Shown here piece after piece: positions 1 through 8,464 of a stretch of 64,000 nt of DNA (position 1 is its first letter; each line of letters begins with the position of its first letter). The notes under the pieces are model-generated. The model saw only the letters and a program-made list of their open reading frames with translations. It ran no database searches and was not told the origin of the DNA. A program made the translations under genes and the position numbers. This DNA is from Candidatus Hydrogenedentota bacterium (GTDB lineage Bacteria > Hydrogenedentota > Hydrogenedentia > Hydrogenedentales > SLHB01): assembly GCA_035416745.1 (NCBI GenBank), contig DAOLNV010000012.1, positions 20,606 through 84,605 on the forward strand, in the 5' to 3' direction.

Positions 1-1
1 T

Positions 2-2563
2 CTGCTCCGCAACGGCGAAACGGTATGGGTCGAGGCCAGCGGCTGCGTTTCTGAGGCAGAGGGCCGCCGCCTTGTGCTTGGCATTCTTCGGGACATCAGA
101 GGCCAGCGCAGCGCAAGAGATGAATTGCGGCGCCTGAACAAGATTCTCCTTGCGACAAGCGCTTGCGACGAAGCCATCATGCAGGCGGCAGATCAAACAC
201 AGCTCCACGCGCATGTTACGCAGTTGCTTGTGGAGGCGAACATCTGTCGTCTCGCTGCGCTGGTGTGTTTTCATAAGGGCGCCTCTGAGATCGTGGCTCA
301 AAGCAGCGTGGACGGTCTTGCGCTGGAAGAGGCCGACCTGCCGGTTCTGGGGAAGGCGTTGGACTGGCCCGGGCCCGGGGCCCCCGTGGCACTGTCTGCC
401 CGTATGGTGCGGTATCCCGGGGACGCTTTGCCTGCCTGGCCCTCCTGGACCCGCATTCACGGAGCGGAACCCGGGAGTCTGGTGTCGCTGCCCATCGAAT
501 GCACCAGTGGGGAACGAGGCACCCTGCTCTTGGTGACTTCCGGGTCCGAAGCATTTCAACCGGGAGAACTCGGGGTGTTGGGAAGGCTGGCCGAACATCT
601 GCGGAATGGGTTGGACATGATTCGGGCGCGCCTTGAGCGCACCAAGGCTCTCGATACGATACGGTACCGCCTGTCATTCGAAGCCATTCTGACCTCGGCT
701 ATCCAGGAGTTCTTCCATATTGCCGGACATGATGTGGATGCGCTGGTTCAAGGAGTATGGGAGAAGATCAGCCGTTTCCTGGAGGTCGAGCACAGCTTCT
801 GCATCCTCCTTTCGGGCGGGGGCTTGCCAGAAAGGCGCTTTGAATGGCACGGGGAGTCCGCTGCAACCATGACTGGCGCGGTAATTGATATGTTGACCTC
901 CGCGTCGTTTTCCTGGAGCCAGAATAACCTGCGTAATGGCACGGCTGTTCTAGTAGGGCCCGATGATCCCGGCTTCGCGGGGCCGCGAAGCGAATTGGAG
1001 CTTTGCCGCGGGTTGGGCATTCGAAGCATGCTTCTGGTTCCTATCGTTGATGAGGGCCAACTTGCAGGTGTGGAGGGATTTTACGCCAGGTCGCAGTCTT
1101 GTTCGTGGGCCGAGGAAGACGTGGACATGCTGAAACTGGCCGGTCAGATCATCTTGGGCACGGTACGGCGGGCAAACAGCGCCCGCTTGCTGGAGGAGAG
1201 CGAAAACCGCTTGCGCATGGTGCTTGATGCCGCATCGAACGGGGTGTTCGACCTGGATTTTTCGACGGACCGCATATTCTACGGTGAAAACTGGGCGCGC
1301 ATGCTCGGCTATGAACCGCGTGAAATCGTTTCGACTCGCGAAGCTTCTCTTGCGCTTGTGCACCCGGACGACGTCGCGGGCATCGACCGGGCGTTCCAGG
1401 AACATCTTTCGGGAGGTAAGCCGCAGTTCGAGGCCGAATTCCGTCTGCGTAACAGGGAAGGCGAGTGGCAGTGGGTCCTGAGCAGGGGCAAGGTTGTCGA
1501 ATGGGACAAAGCGGGCCAGCCGCTCCGCTTGTTGGGCATCCATATCGACATTGCCGATCGGAAACGGGCTGAGAGCGCGCTTCAATGGCGCGATGCCCGC
1601 CACCGCGCCCTGCTGGAGGCGATGCCAGACACGCTGTTGCGGGTCCGGCGAGACGGCGAGGTGCTTGATGCGCATGTGTCTGACCAAGCGCCTCTCGCGG
1701 ACATGTTGCGCACAGCCCTTGGGCAGCGGCTCTTCGAAGTGTTCCCCGACGTGGTGGCGGAACAAGCCATGCACAATATTCGCCGTGCTCTGGACCAGAA
1801 TCAGACCCAGGTCTTCGAGTTTCGTATGGATGTCGCGGGAAGAGAGGACGCATTTGAGGCGCGTACTGTGCTCACGGATCATTCCGAGGCAATATTGATT
1901 ATTCGCGATGTCTCCGAGCGCCACCGCCTGGAACGGGAGATCCTGGAGGTGAGCGAGCGGGAGCGGGGCCGGATCGGTCAGGATCTGCACGATGGGTTGG
2001 GGCAGGAGTTGGTGGGTGTCGGTTTTCTGGTAAACGCGCTGAGCACCGAGCTGGAGCGCGGCAAGTCGCCCCTGGCGAACAGCGCACGAAGCATTGCGGG
2101 GCTGGTCGCCGAAGCGCTCGAGCACAGCCGGTTGCTGGCGCGGGGGTTGCATGTTGTTGGACTTGAAGATGACGGGCTGGGCGTTGCGCTGGAGGAATTG
2201 GTGAGCCGTACGCGCTCCGTTTACGAGGTTGACGGGAAGTTCTCCTCCCGAGGCGTTATTTGGTTGCCGGCCGAAGAAGCCAACCAGATGTATCGAATTG
2301 CTCAGGAAGCGGTGACCAACGCCGTGCGTCACGCGAACCCCAGCTGTATATTTGTGAGCTTGTTGCAGAATGAGCGCCGCGTTCGGTTGGCCATCGAAGA
2401 TGACGGTGTCGGTTTTGACCATCGTGCAATCACGCACGAGGGGATGGGGCTTAACATCATGCGCTATCGCGCGCGGGTGGTCTCAGCGAGTCTTCAAATC
2501 GACTCGGAGCCCGGCCATGGAACGCGGGTCGTAGTGACGCTTCCGCTTTCGAGAAACGTGTGA
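2..2563 (+). CDS. PAS/GAF sensor histidine kinase (HisKA_3 type), 5'-truncated
   Basis: This is a cytoplasmic-looking sensor kinase of the NarX/DegS (HisKA_3) class that would autophosphorylate a histidine and pass phosphate to the response regulator encoded next door. The reading frame is open from base 2, and its first residues read as the end of a PAS domain, so the true start lies upstream of the window; the GTG at 74 is only an internal codon. Counting from that GTG: GAF-like regions at about 30-180 and 200-370, a PAS/PAC domain at about 380-500, a second PAS-like region at about 510-625, then an H-box with LHDGLGQ (His at 639, bases 1988-1990). An HATPase_c domain follows with N-box QEAVTNAVRHA, G1 DDGVGF and G2 GMGLNIM. 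No transmembrane segment is visible in the part present. The downstream regulator is 147 bases away on the same strand. Confidence 0.93.
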   Translation: MLRNGETVWVEASGCVSEAEGRRLVLGILRDIRGQRSARDELRRLNKILLATSACDEAIMQAADQTQLHAHVTQLLVEANICRLAALVCFHKGASEIVAQSSVDGLALEEADLPVLGKALDWPGPGAPVALSARMVRYPGDALPAWPSWTRIHGAEPGSLVSLPIECTSGERGTLLLVTSGSEAFQPGELGVLGRLAEHLRNGLDMIRARLERTKALDTIRYRLSFEAILTSAIQEFFHIAGHDVDALVQGVWEKISRFLEVEHSFCILLSGGGLPERRFEWHGESAATMTGAVIDMLTSASFSWSQNNLRNGTAVLVGPDDPGFAGPRSELELCRGLGIRSMLLVPIVDEGQLAGVEGFYARSQSCSWAEEDVDMLKLAGQIILGTVRRANSARLLEESENRLRMVLDAASNGVFDLDFSTDRIFYGENWARMLGYEPREIVSTREASLALVHPDDVAGIDRAFQEHLSGGKPQFEAEFRLRNREGEWQWVLSRGKVVEWDKAGQPLRLLGIHIDIADRKRAESALQWRDARHRALLEAMPDTLLRVRRDGEVLDAHVSDQAPLADMLRTALGQRLFEVFPDVVAEQAMHNIRRALDQNQTQVFEFRMDVAGREDAFEARTVLTDHSEAILIIRDVSERHRLEREILEVSERERGRIGQDLHDGLGQELVGVGFLVNALSTELERGKSPLANSARSIAGLVAEALEHSRLLARGLHVVGLEDDGLGVALEELVSRTRSVYEVDGKFSSRGVIWLPAEEANQMYRIAQEAVTNAVRHANPSCIFVSLLQNERRVRLAIEDDGVGFDHRAITHEGMGLNIMRYRARVVSASLQIDSEPGHGTRVVVTLPLSRNV

Positions 2564-2710
2564 TGCCAGCGACCGGAATCTGGCACAGTATTGCGCGCCG
2601 CAGGGAATCCTCGAAGCCACGGTTTTGGGAAAGCAGGAGTGAGCGAGAGAAGCGGTGGGTAACGATGTGTCCGCGCGGCGTTTGAGCCGCCTGATGACGA
2701 GACAGGAACA

Positions 2711-3367
2711 ATGAAGAAAGCCGCCGTAGTGATAGTCGACGATCATCCCATAGTCCGGCAGGGTCTCAAAATGCTTATCAACCAGGCCGATGACCTCGAG
2801 GTCCGGGGCGAAGCCGAAGACATGTCCGGCGCTCTCGCGGCGATAGGGGAGGTACATCCCGATATTGTCATCATTGACATCTCGCTCAAGGGGGCGAACG
2901 GAATAGAATTGTTGAAGGCGATGCGTCAACGGTACCCTGGGATTCCGGCGCTGGTATTGTCGATGCATGAGGAATGGCTCTATGCGCAACGCGCCTTGCG
3001 GGCGGGCGCACGGGGCTATGTCATGAAGCAAGAAGCGATCGAGCATGTGGTGATGGCCATTCACCGCGTGTTGCGGGGAGAGGTGTATATCAGCGAGAAG
3101 ATTGCTAACAGGCTCTTGAGTTGCATGGTGACGGGCGGCAAGAGCGAGTCGGGATTCTCTGTAGACCAGCTGACGAACCGCGAACTGCAAACTCTGCAGA
3201 TGATTGGGCAGGGGCTGAGTACGCGCGAGATTGCCGCGCAACTCAATTTGAGTGTCAAGACCATCGAATCGTACCGCGAGAATCTCAAGAGAAAACTTAA
3301 TCTTAATAACAGCAATGAACTAGTTCGTTATGCCATTTACAGGTCTCAAGACACTTCTTCGCCGTGA
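2711..3367 (+). CDS. NarL/LuxR-family response regulator
   Basis: This is a DNA-binding response regulator, most likely the partner of the HisKA_3 kinase just upstream. The receiver domain covers residues 1-120 with acidic pocket Asp10/Asp11 and phospho-acceptor Asp56 in IIDIS, plus the conserved Lys in YVMK. A LuxR-type helix-turn-helix spans about 150-210 (LTNRELQTLQMIGQGLSTRE, then a recognition helix around SVKTIESYREN). The length of 218 aa is typical. ATG 2711 is preceded by AGGA a few bases upstream. The 147-base spacer from the kinase carries no other recognisable gene. A tiny hairpin (GCGGC/GCCGC) lies in that spacer near 2675. The target genes are unknown. Confidence 0.95.
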   Translation: MKKAAVVIVDDHPIVRQGLKMLINQADDLEVRGEAEDMSGALAAIGEVHPDIVIIDISLKGANGIELLKAMRQRYPGIPALVLSMHEEWLYAQRALRAGARGYVMKQEAIEHVVMAIHRVLRGEVYISEKIANRLLSCMVTGGKSESGFSVDQLTNRELQTLQMIGQGLSTREIAAQLNLSVKTIESYRENLKRKLNLNNSNELVRYAIYRSQDTSSP

Positions 3368-3668
3368 CCCGGCGGCCTCCTTCCCGGTCACCTCACGACA
3401 AAGCCAGAACCGGTTCAATATCGAGCAGAAATCTCTGTCAGTTATTCCACTACATTATTATCAGGAAGTCGCTGAAGGCAAAAATAGGGCCGTCCTGATT
3501 ACAGACCCCATTGTAATGTGGTTTCATTATATTAGACTGAGTCGTGAGGCAGCTGTATAGCTAAAGCTCCAGACAGTCCGCGTGAGTATTGAGAGTTGAA
3601 GAGTTGATATCTGCCGCGCGCGAGTTCCTCATTCGCGATAGTCAGCGGCAGTCCTAAACGCCCCCGCA

Positions 3669-3738
3669 GCGTGGCGTCCGGGTAATGAGCAGTCTGCAGG
3701 CCCCTACCACTGGACATTGTCTCTGCCGGACGCCACGC
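3669..3738. repeat. 13-bp perfect inverted repeat with 44-base spacer
   Basis: The arms 3669-3681 (GCGTGGCGTCCGG) and 3726-3738 (CCGGACGCCACGC) are exact reverse complements. No T-run follows either arm, so it does not look like an intrinsic terminator. It may be a cruciform, a protein-binding pair, or the remnant of a small mobile element. Confidence 0.6.
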
Positions 3739-4018
3739 CTCCCATATATCCGATATCTTTCCAGGAACCGTTTCTCGCTTCTTACCGTGGTTTCAGTCTC
3801 CATGCGAGCCGCATCTCTCCATGGCAGAACTCTTGACCATTCGATTCCGCCCAGCTTTCGCGGGTCTGGCTGAATGGTCTGACATGGCGTGGATTCTCTC
3901 TGCCGATATCTAGTGCCCTTGTTAAGAGATTTCCCTGTTTACATACAATATGTTGTGGTATCGATGCCGCAAAACCTCTAACGCCTTGATTTGAAAGGGG
4001 AAAAGTGGTTGAAAAGGG

Positions 4019-4047
4019 TTGACAATGGAGCAAATTGGTGGTAAATT
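4019..4047 (+). promoter_or_regulatory. Putative sigma-70 promoter of the dcw operon
   Basis: A perfect -35 box TTGACA (4019-4024), an exact 17-base spacer and the -10-like TAAATT (4042-4047) lie about 55 bases before the mraZ ATG. A start of transcription near 4054 would give a leader of about 48 bases. TGGGG motifs occur in that leader (near 4063 and 4087), but not with the regular spacing of a classical MraZ-box array. Confidence 0.5.
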
Positions 4048-4101
4048 CGGGTTGCTTGTGGTGGGGTATTGCGGAAGGCTCCGTAGTTGGGGAATGCGTT
4101 C

Positions 4102-4641
4102 ATGTACTTCGGCGAATACGCGGTCAAGGTGGACGACAAGGGCCGCCTTACTGTACCCAGCCGTCTGCGTCAATGCATGGACGTGGAAGGGGACGCGGTG
4201 TGGTACCTGACGCGGGGCTTTGATGGGTGCATTTCCGTTTACCCGCGCGACGAGTGGCGCAGGATTCGTGCTCAAGTGAGCCGGTACTCCTCCATGAATG
4301 CCAAGGCGCTCGTTTTTCGGCGGTTATTCTTCAGCAGCATGGGAGAGGCGAGAATCGACGGCCAGGGACGCATGGCCATCCCCCCGCACCTTCGTGAGAT
4401 GGGGAAGATCGGCACCGAGGAGGAGGCCGTGCTGATCGGTATCGCCGACCACCTCGAGATCTGGAACAGAGAACGCTGGCGCAGTTTTCAGAATACCAAT
4501 GAAGCGGCATACAAGGAGATGGCGACCCTCATTTCCATGGCTGATGGAATGCAGGGCGTTGGGCAGGCAGTGACGATGCCTCCGAGACCCGGAGGAGGCG
4601 AAGCCACGATGGAGAAAGGTGGGACGACGGATGCGTATTGA
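4102..4641 (+). CDS. mraZ: MraZ, transcriptional regulator of the dcw cluster
   Basis: MraZ is an AbrB-fold DNA-binding protein that represses its own division/cell-wall operon in bacteria where it has been studied. The start is placed at ATG 4102, giving the family N-terminus MYFGEYAVKVDDKGRL; a frame-open TTG at 4087 would add five residues the family lacks. The two DxKGR-type repeats are visible (DDKGRLTVPSRLR near residue 11 and DGQGRMAIPPHLR near residue 88). At 179 aa it is longer than the usual 140-150, through a C-terminal tail rich in Gly, Pro and Met. It is the first gene of the dcw run and overlaps the following STAS gene by 11 bases. Confidence 0.95.
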   Translation: MYFGEYAVKVDDKGRLTVPSRLRQCMDVEGDAVWYLTRGFDGCISVYPRDEWRRIRAQVSRYSSMNAKALVFRRLFFSSMGEARIDGQGRMAIPPHLREMGKIGTEEEAVLIGIADHLEIWNRERWRSFQNTNEAAYKEMATLISMADGMQGVGQAVTMPPRPGGGEATMEKGGTTDAY

Positions 4642-4975
4642 ACGCGTAGACCTCGGCGCAGTAACGGTCTTGCGGCTTTCTGGGGACCTGGATGAGCGGG
4701 GGGTGGATGCCCTGCGCACGGCCCTGTATGAATGTCTGACGGAAGGCCGGTTCAAAGTTGTGCTGAGCCTGGGGGAAGTTGGATTCATCAGTTACCTGGG
4801 CGTCGGCGTCATGGTGGAGCGTCTTCGCAAGCTGAGGGACTTGGGCGGCGACGTCAAGTTGGTGCGCATTAATCTCTATACCGAGCGCCTCTTCCGCATG
4901 TCCGGCGTCACGTCTTTGTTTGAGACGTACGACACCGAGACCCAGGCGATAGGGGTGTTTCAGGAAGCGGCGTGA
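4631..4975 (+). CDS. STAS-domain protein (anti-sigma-factor-antagonist-like)
   Basis: A single STAS domain of 114 aa, the fold of SpoIIAA/RsbV anti-anti-sigma factors, which normally switch by phosphorylation of a serine in a D-S-S/T-G-L-G motif. Here the matching stretch is F52-I-S-Y-L-G-V-G: the place of the phospho-serine is taken by Tyr55 and the preceding Asp by Ser54. Canonical regulation by a SpoIIAB-type kinase therefore looks impossible. The start at ATG 4631 follows a GGTGGG-like ribosome site; a GTG at 4619 would add four residues. It overlaps mraZ by 11 bases and ends one base before the rsmH start, so it is co-translated within the dcw operon. Its role is unknown. Confidence 0.85.
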   Translation: MRIERVDLGAVTVLRLSGDLDERGVDALRTALYECLTEGRFKVVLSLGEVGFISYLGVGVMVERLRKLRDLGGDVKLVRINLYTERLFRMSGVTSLFETYDTETQAIGVFQEAA

Positions 4976-4976
4976 C

Positions 4977-5894
4977 TTGCACGAGCCGGTTCTCGCGGGC
5001 CCGGCGGTTGCGTGGCTCGATATTCGTGAAGACGGCTGCTACGTTGATTGCACTGCCGGTGCTGGCGGACACTCCGAGCGGATCGCGGCAAGACTTCGAG
5101 GCGGCCGGCTATTAGCGATTGACCGGGATCCTCTTGCGGTGGAGATCACGCGCCGCCGGCTGGAAGGATACGCGCAAGCGGAGGTTGTGCACGGCAACTA
5201 CGCTGAACTCTGTGAATTGCTTCGGGGTTACGGGCTCGAGACGGTAGACGGCGTGTTGATAGATGCAGGGGTTTCCAGCATGCAGCTTGACAGGCCTGAG
5301 CGCGGATTCTCATTTCAGGAGGACGGGCCGCTGGACATGCGCATGGATACGAGTGGGGGAATCAGCGCGGCCGGCCTCTTGGCGGAACACACGGCGGAGA
5401 CGCTCGCCAAGCTTCTGCGCGCATACGGTGATGTGAGGTTTCCGGGGAGGATTGCCCGGAGTGTGGTCGAGCGGCGTGACCACGGAAAGTTGAATTCAAC
5501 GCGCGAACTCGCGGATGCCGTACGCGATGCGGTGCCGAGGAAGGCGCTCGCGAATGACGAAGTGCGGCAGGTCTTCCAGGCAGTTCGCATTGCGGTAAAC
5601 GATGAATTGGGTTCGCTCGACCGGGGGCTGCATGCGGCCATGCGGGTTCTGGGCGAGGGCGGAAGACTCGTGGTGATTGCGTTTCATTCGGGCGAGGACC
5701 GCATCGTGAAACGGTTTCTTCAGGATCAGTCGCGGGCCCATCGTGTGCTTCATGTTGACGGGCGCGTGAAAGAAGTTGTGCCGCCGTTGCTTCGTGTCCT
5801 TACGAAGAAGCCGGTTGTGCCGGATGTTGATGAGGTGCGGGCGAATCCCCGCGCGCACAGTGCGCGGTTACGGGCGGCGGAACGCCTGGGGTAA
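4977..5894 (+). CDS. rsmH: RsmH, 16S rRNA (cytosine-1402-N4)-methyltransferase
   Basis: RsmH (MraW) transfers a methyl group from S-adenosylmethionine to N4 of C1402 in the decoding centre of 16S rRNA. The start is a TTG at 4977, one base after the STAS stop, because it places the family signature HEPVL directly after Met1; an AGGA lies upstream at about 4961. The SAM-binding loop DCTAGAGGHSE appears near residue 23. Family motifs later include DAGVSSMQLDRPERGFSF and LVVIAFHSGEDRIVKRF. The 305-aa length is typical. It sits in the standard dcw position between mraZ and ftsL. Confidence 0.95.
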   Translation: MHEPVLAGPAVAWLDIREDGCYVDCTAGAGGHSERIAARLRGGRLLAIDRDPLAVEITRRRLEGYAQAEVVHGNYAELCELLRGYGLETVDGVLIDAGVSSMQLDRPERGFSFQEDGPLDMRMDTSGGISAAGLLAEHTAETLAKLLRAYGDVRFPGRIARSVVERRDHGKLNSTRELADAVRDAVPRKALANDEVRQVFQAVRIAVNDELGSLDRGLHAAMRVLGEGGRLVVIAFHSGEDRIVKRFLQDQSRAHRVLHVDGRVKEVVPPLLRVLTKKPVVPDVDEVRANPRAHSARLRAAERLG

Positions 5895-5900
5895 TTGAAA

Positions 5901-6308
5901 ATGGCGAACCGAAGACGACACTACAAACCGGCGAACGTTTTCCGGACATTTATTGCGGCGTGTCCGATCATCCTGATTCCCGCAGCGGCGCTTCTGTTCG
6001 AAACGTGGCTCAATCTTGGAATTCTTACGCTTGATTATGAAAGCGGCGCCCTGTCGAAGGAGTTGGACCGCGCCCAAGTTCATATTGAGGAACTGCGCGC
6101 GCGGGTAGCCGAACTTGAGCGGATAGATCGCATTGATTCCGCGGCCATTGAGCTGGGTCTTGTCAAGCGTGAGCACAACCAGCTTGTGATTGTAAACGAT
6201 TGGTCGCCCGAGGGCGTGTGGGATCCCGCTCAAGGTTTCGATGTCGCTAACGGGAGAGCGGCCTTTATTGAATCCCTGCAGACCACGGGCTTGCAGCAGC
6301 CGGAGTAA
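5901..6308 (+). CDS. FtsL-like small membrane division protein
   Basis: A 135-aa bitopic membrane protein: a short basic cytoplasmic tail (ANRRRHYK), one transmembrane helix at about residues 18-38, then a coiled coil (about 48-80, KELDRAQVHIEELRARVAEL) facing the periplasm. This architecture, and the position between rsmH and ftsI, are those of FtsL, which with FtsB/FtsQ activates FtsWI septal synthesis. Sequence conservation in FtsL is too low for motif-based proof. ATG 5901 is chosen over an in-frame TTG at 5895. It is seven bases after rsmH and eleven before ftsI. Confidence 0.75.
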   Translation: MANRRRHYKPANVFRTFIAACPIILIPAAALLFETWLNLGILTLDYESGALSKELDRAQVHIEELRARVAELERIDRIDSAAIELGLVKREHNQLVIVNDWSPEGVWDPAQGFDVANGRAAFIESLQTTGLQQPE

Positions 6309-6319
6309 CGAGGACAGCC

Positions 6320-8464
6320 ATGATCAGACCAGGAGCGAGAGTCAACGGATCCGGCGCTGCCACGTCCTCGGTGCGGCGCCACCGCATCCGTCTGCGATTG
6401 GTGTATTGGGGGCTCCTGGCGTCTTTTGCCGCCGTGACGGCGCGGCTGGTTCAGCTTCAAGCGTTTCCGGACGACGTCTATACGCGGGAAGAAGGTTTTC
6501 ATGAGGGTACGGTGCCCCTGCTGATTCCGCGCGGCGATATCTACGATCGCAATGGCCGTCTGCTTGCCACCGACCGGCAGGCGGTCTCACTCGTGAGCGA
6601 TCCTTTCCGCGTGGAAGCTCCGGAAGAGTTGGCGCGTGGATTGTCTGAACTGCTCGAATCGCCAGAGGATGAAGTTCTTGTTCGACTCACCAAACGCGAT
6701 GAAAAGGGACACCCACTGCGGTATTCCCGCATCAAACGCCGTCTGAGTACGGAGCTTCTCGACCGTCTGAATCATTTTCCGGGCATGAACAACCCGAGTC
6801 TGTGGCTTGAAAACGAACCGGTTCGCGTTTATCCGGACGACACCCTCGCGGCGCATGTTCTGGGCTTTGTGAACGGGGAACGGACAGGTTCGGGCGGCAT
6901 TGAGATGATCTACGATCACGAGCTGGGCGTGACGCCAGGCAAGATGGTTGCGCGTGTGGACTGTGAACGTACGCTGCTCGGGTCGCGAATCACGGAATAT
7001 GTTCCCCCTCAGGGTGGGGCGGATCTGACGCTGACGCTCGATCGCGGGATCCAGCACAAGCTCGAGCAGGAGTTGGCGAAGGCCCTGGAAAAGAGCAAGG
7101 CCATTAGAGGCATGGGCATCGTGATGGACCCTCACACGGGCGCGATTCTCGCGCTTGCCTGTTTCCCCACCTTCGACCCGAACCGGTACAACGAGTTTTC
7201 AGACGAGGAGCGCAAGAACAGTGCGATCACGGATGTATTCGAACCCGGTTCGTCTTTCAAGATTGTCACGGCTTCCGCGGCTATTGAACTTGGCCTTGTG
7301 ACCCCCGAAACCATGATTAATTGCGAAAATGGGGCCTTTAACCCTTACGGGCACCGCATCCGCGACTACCACAGTCTCGGGGTGGAGCCGTTCCGAACCT
7401 GCTTTGCGGAATCCAGCAACATCGCCATGATCAAGGTAGCGGCCATGCTCGGCCGTGAACGGCTCGAGGAATGGATTCGCCGCTTCGGATTCGGACAGAC
7501 GACGGGCCCGGATTTTGGAGGGGCGGAAAGCGCGGGCATATTCCGCGGCCGGGAATCCTGGTCGAAGCTCTCGATGGGGTCTCTTCCCATGGGGCAGGAA
7601 ATCTCCGTGACTCTGCCACAATTGGCCCGGGCGTTCGCGGCCATCGCCAACGGCGGCTACCTGGTCGAGCCCTATCTGGTGTCGCGTGTAACTTCCCCCG
7701 ACGGCACTGTCGTAGAGAAGCGCCCGCAGTCCTCTCGGAAACGGATTATCTCCGAACAGACGGCCCAGACAATGAAAGAACTCTGCCATGGGGTAGTCCT
7801 GCACGGAACGGGTGACAGGGCCAACATCGAGGAATATCGCGTCGGAGGGAAAACGGGTACTGCCCAGGTGGCGCGGACGGACGGACGCGGCTATGCCCCG
7901 GGCAAGTACAACACCATCTTTGCCGGATTCGCTCCGGTGGCTTACCCGCGCGTTGTTGCGGTAATCGTGGTGCGCGAGCCGGAGATCCGGGAGCATTGGG
8001 GCGGGTATGTCTGCGGTCCTGTCTTCCGCGAGGTCGTGAGGGACGCGTTGATAGGAATGCATTGTCCGGAGGACCCCGTCAAACACGATATCGAGCGCCT
8101 GGCCGCTCAGGACGACGATCCGGACACCGTGATGGCGCAGGAAGAAATGGCCATCATCGAGCCGGATATGGACAGTGTTCTTACCAAGCTGGACGGCTTG
8201 GAACTTATCGAACCGCCAGCGGATTTTGTTAGTGAAGGTCCGATACTGCCGGATTTTGTGGGTATGACGAAGCGGGAAGCCCGGCAACGGATTGCGGAAC
8301 TCGGGGTGGCCTGGGACATCCAGGGCAGCGGCTGGGTGGCGGAACAAGAGCCGCCTCCCGGCACACCGTTGTCCGAGGTGGTGCTGTGCCGCCTTCGGTT
8401 TTCAAATGAACGCAAGAAAGCAGACGATGAGACTTCGGGAGTTGTCACAGTGGCTAGACGCTGA
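6320..8464 (+). CDS. ftsI: FtsI-type class B penicillin-binding protein (PBP3) with C-terminal PASTA-like domain
   Basis: This is the septal peptidoglycan transpeptidase, the partner of FtsW. A transmembrane anchor at about residues 27-46 follows a basic N-terminus. The PBP dimerisation domain comes next, then the transpeptidase domain with SxxK motif S311-S-F-K314 (bases 7250-7261), SSN in the AESSNIAM region and KTGT in VGGKTGTAQVA. The last 60 or so residues (PDFVGMTKREARQRIAELG) resemble one PASTA domain, a feature of many non-proteobacterial PBPs. At 714 aa it is longer than E. coli FtsI, partly through an acidic linker before the PASTA-like domain. It overlaps the murE start by 38 bases. 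Confidence 0.95.
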   Translation: MIRPGARVNGSGAATSSVRRHRIRLRLVYWGLLASFAAVTARLVQLQAFPDDVYTREEGFHEGTVPLLIPRGDIYDRNGRLLATDRQAVSLVSDPFRVEAPEELARGLSELLESPEDEVLVRLTKRDEKGHPLRYSRIKRRLSTELLDRLNHFPGMNNPSLWLENEPVRVYPDDTLAAHVLGFVNGERTGSGGIEMIYDHELGVTPGKMVARVDCERTLLGSRITEYVPPQGGADLTLTLDRGIQHKLEQELAKALEKSKAIRGMGIVMDPHTGAILALACFPTFDPNRYNEFSDEERKNSAITDVFEPGSSFKIVTASAAIELGLVTPETMINCENGAFNPYGHRIRDYHSLGVEPFRTCFAESSNIAMIKVAAMLGRERLEEWIRRFGFGQTTGPDFGGAESAGIFRGRESWSKLSMGSLPMGQEISVTLPQLARAFAAIANGGYLVEPYLVSRVTSPDGTVVEKRPQSSRKRIISEQTAQTMKELCHGVVLHGTGDRANIEEYRVGGKTGTAQVARTDGRGYAPGKYNTIFAGFAPVAYPRVVAVIVVREPEIREHWGGYVCGPVFREVVRDALIGMHCPEDPVKHDIERLAAQDDDPDTVMAQEEMAIIEPDMDSVLTKLDGLELIEPPADFVSEGPILPDFVGMTKREARQRIAELGVAWDIQGSGWVAEQEPPPGTPLSEVVLCRLRFSNERKKADDETSGVVTVARR

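Larger units (their letters stand above)
3368..4101 (+). other. 734-base intergenic region upstream of mraZ
   Basis: No convincing gene is seen here. The first half (about 3410-3560) is noticeably AT-richer than the surrounding coding DNA. A perfect 13-base inverted repeat, GCGTGGCGTCCGG at 3669-3681 and its complement at 3726-3738, encloses 44 bases. The right end holds the putative mraZ promoter. Short open frames occur but lack ribosome binding sites and recognisable products. Confidence 0.6.

Noticed and set aside
2581..2594. Sigma-54-like site TGGCAC...TTGC before the LuxR-type regulator
   Set aside because: GG and GC are separated by nine bases instead of ten, a spacing that sigma-54 does not tolerate well.
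4048..4101. MraZ-box array in the mraZ leader
   Set aside because: TGGGG motifs are present, but not as three regularly spaced repeats, so a self-repression array cannot be claimed.
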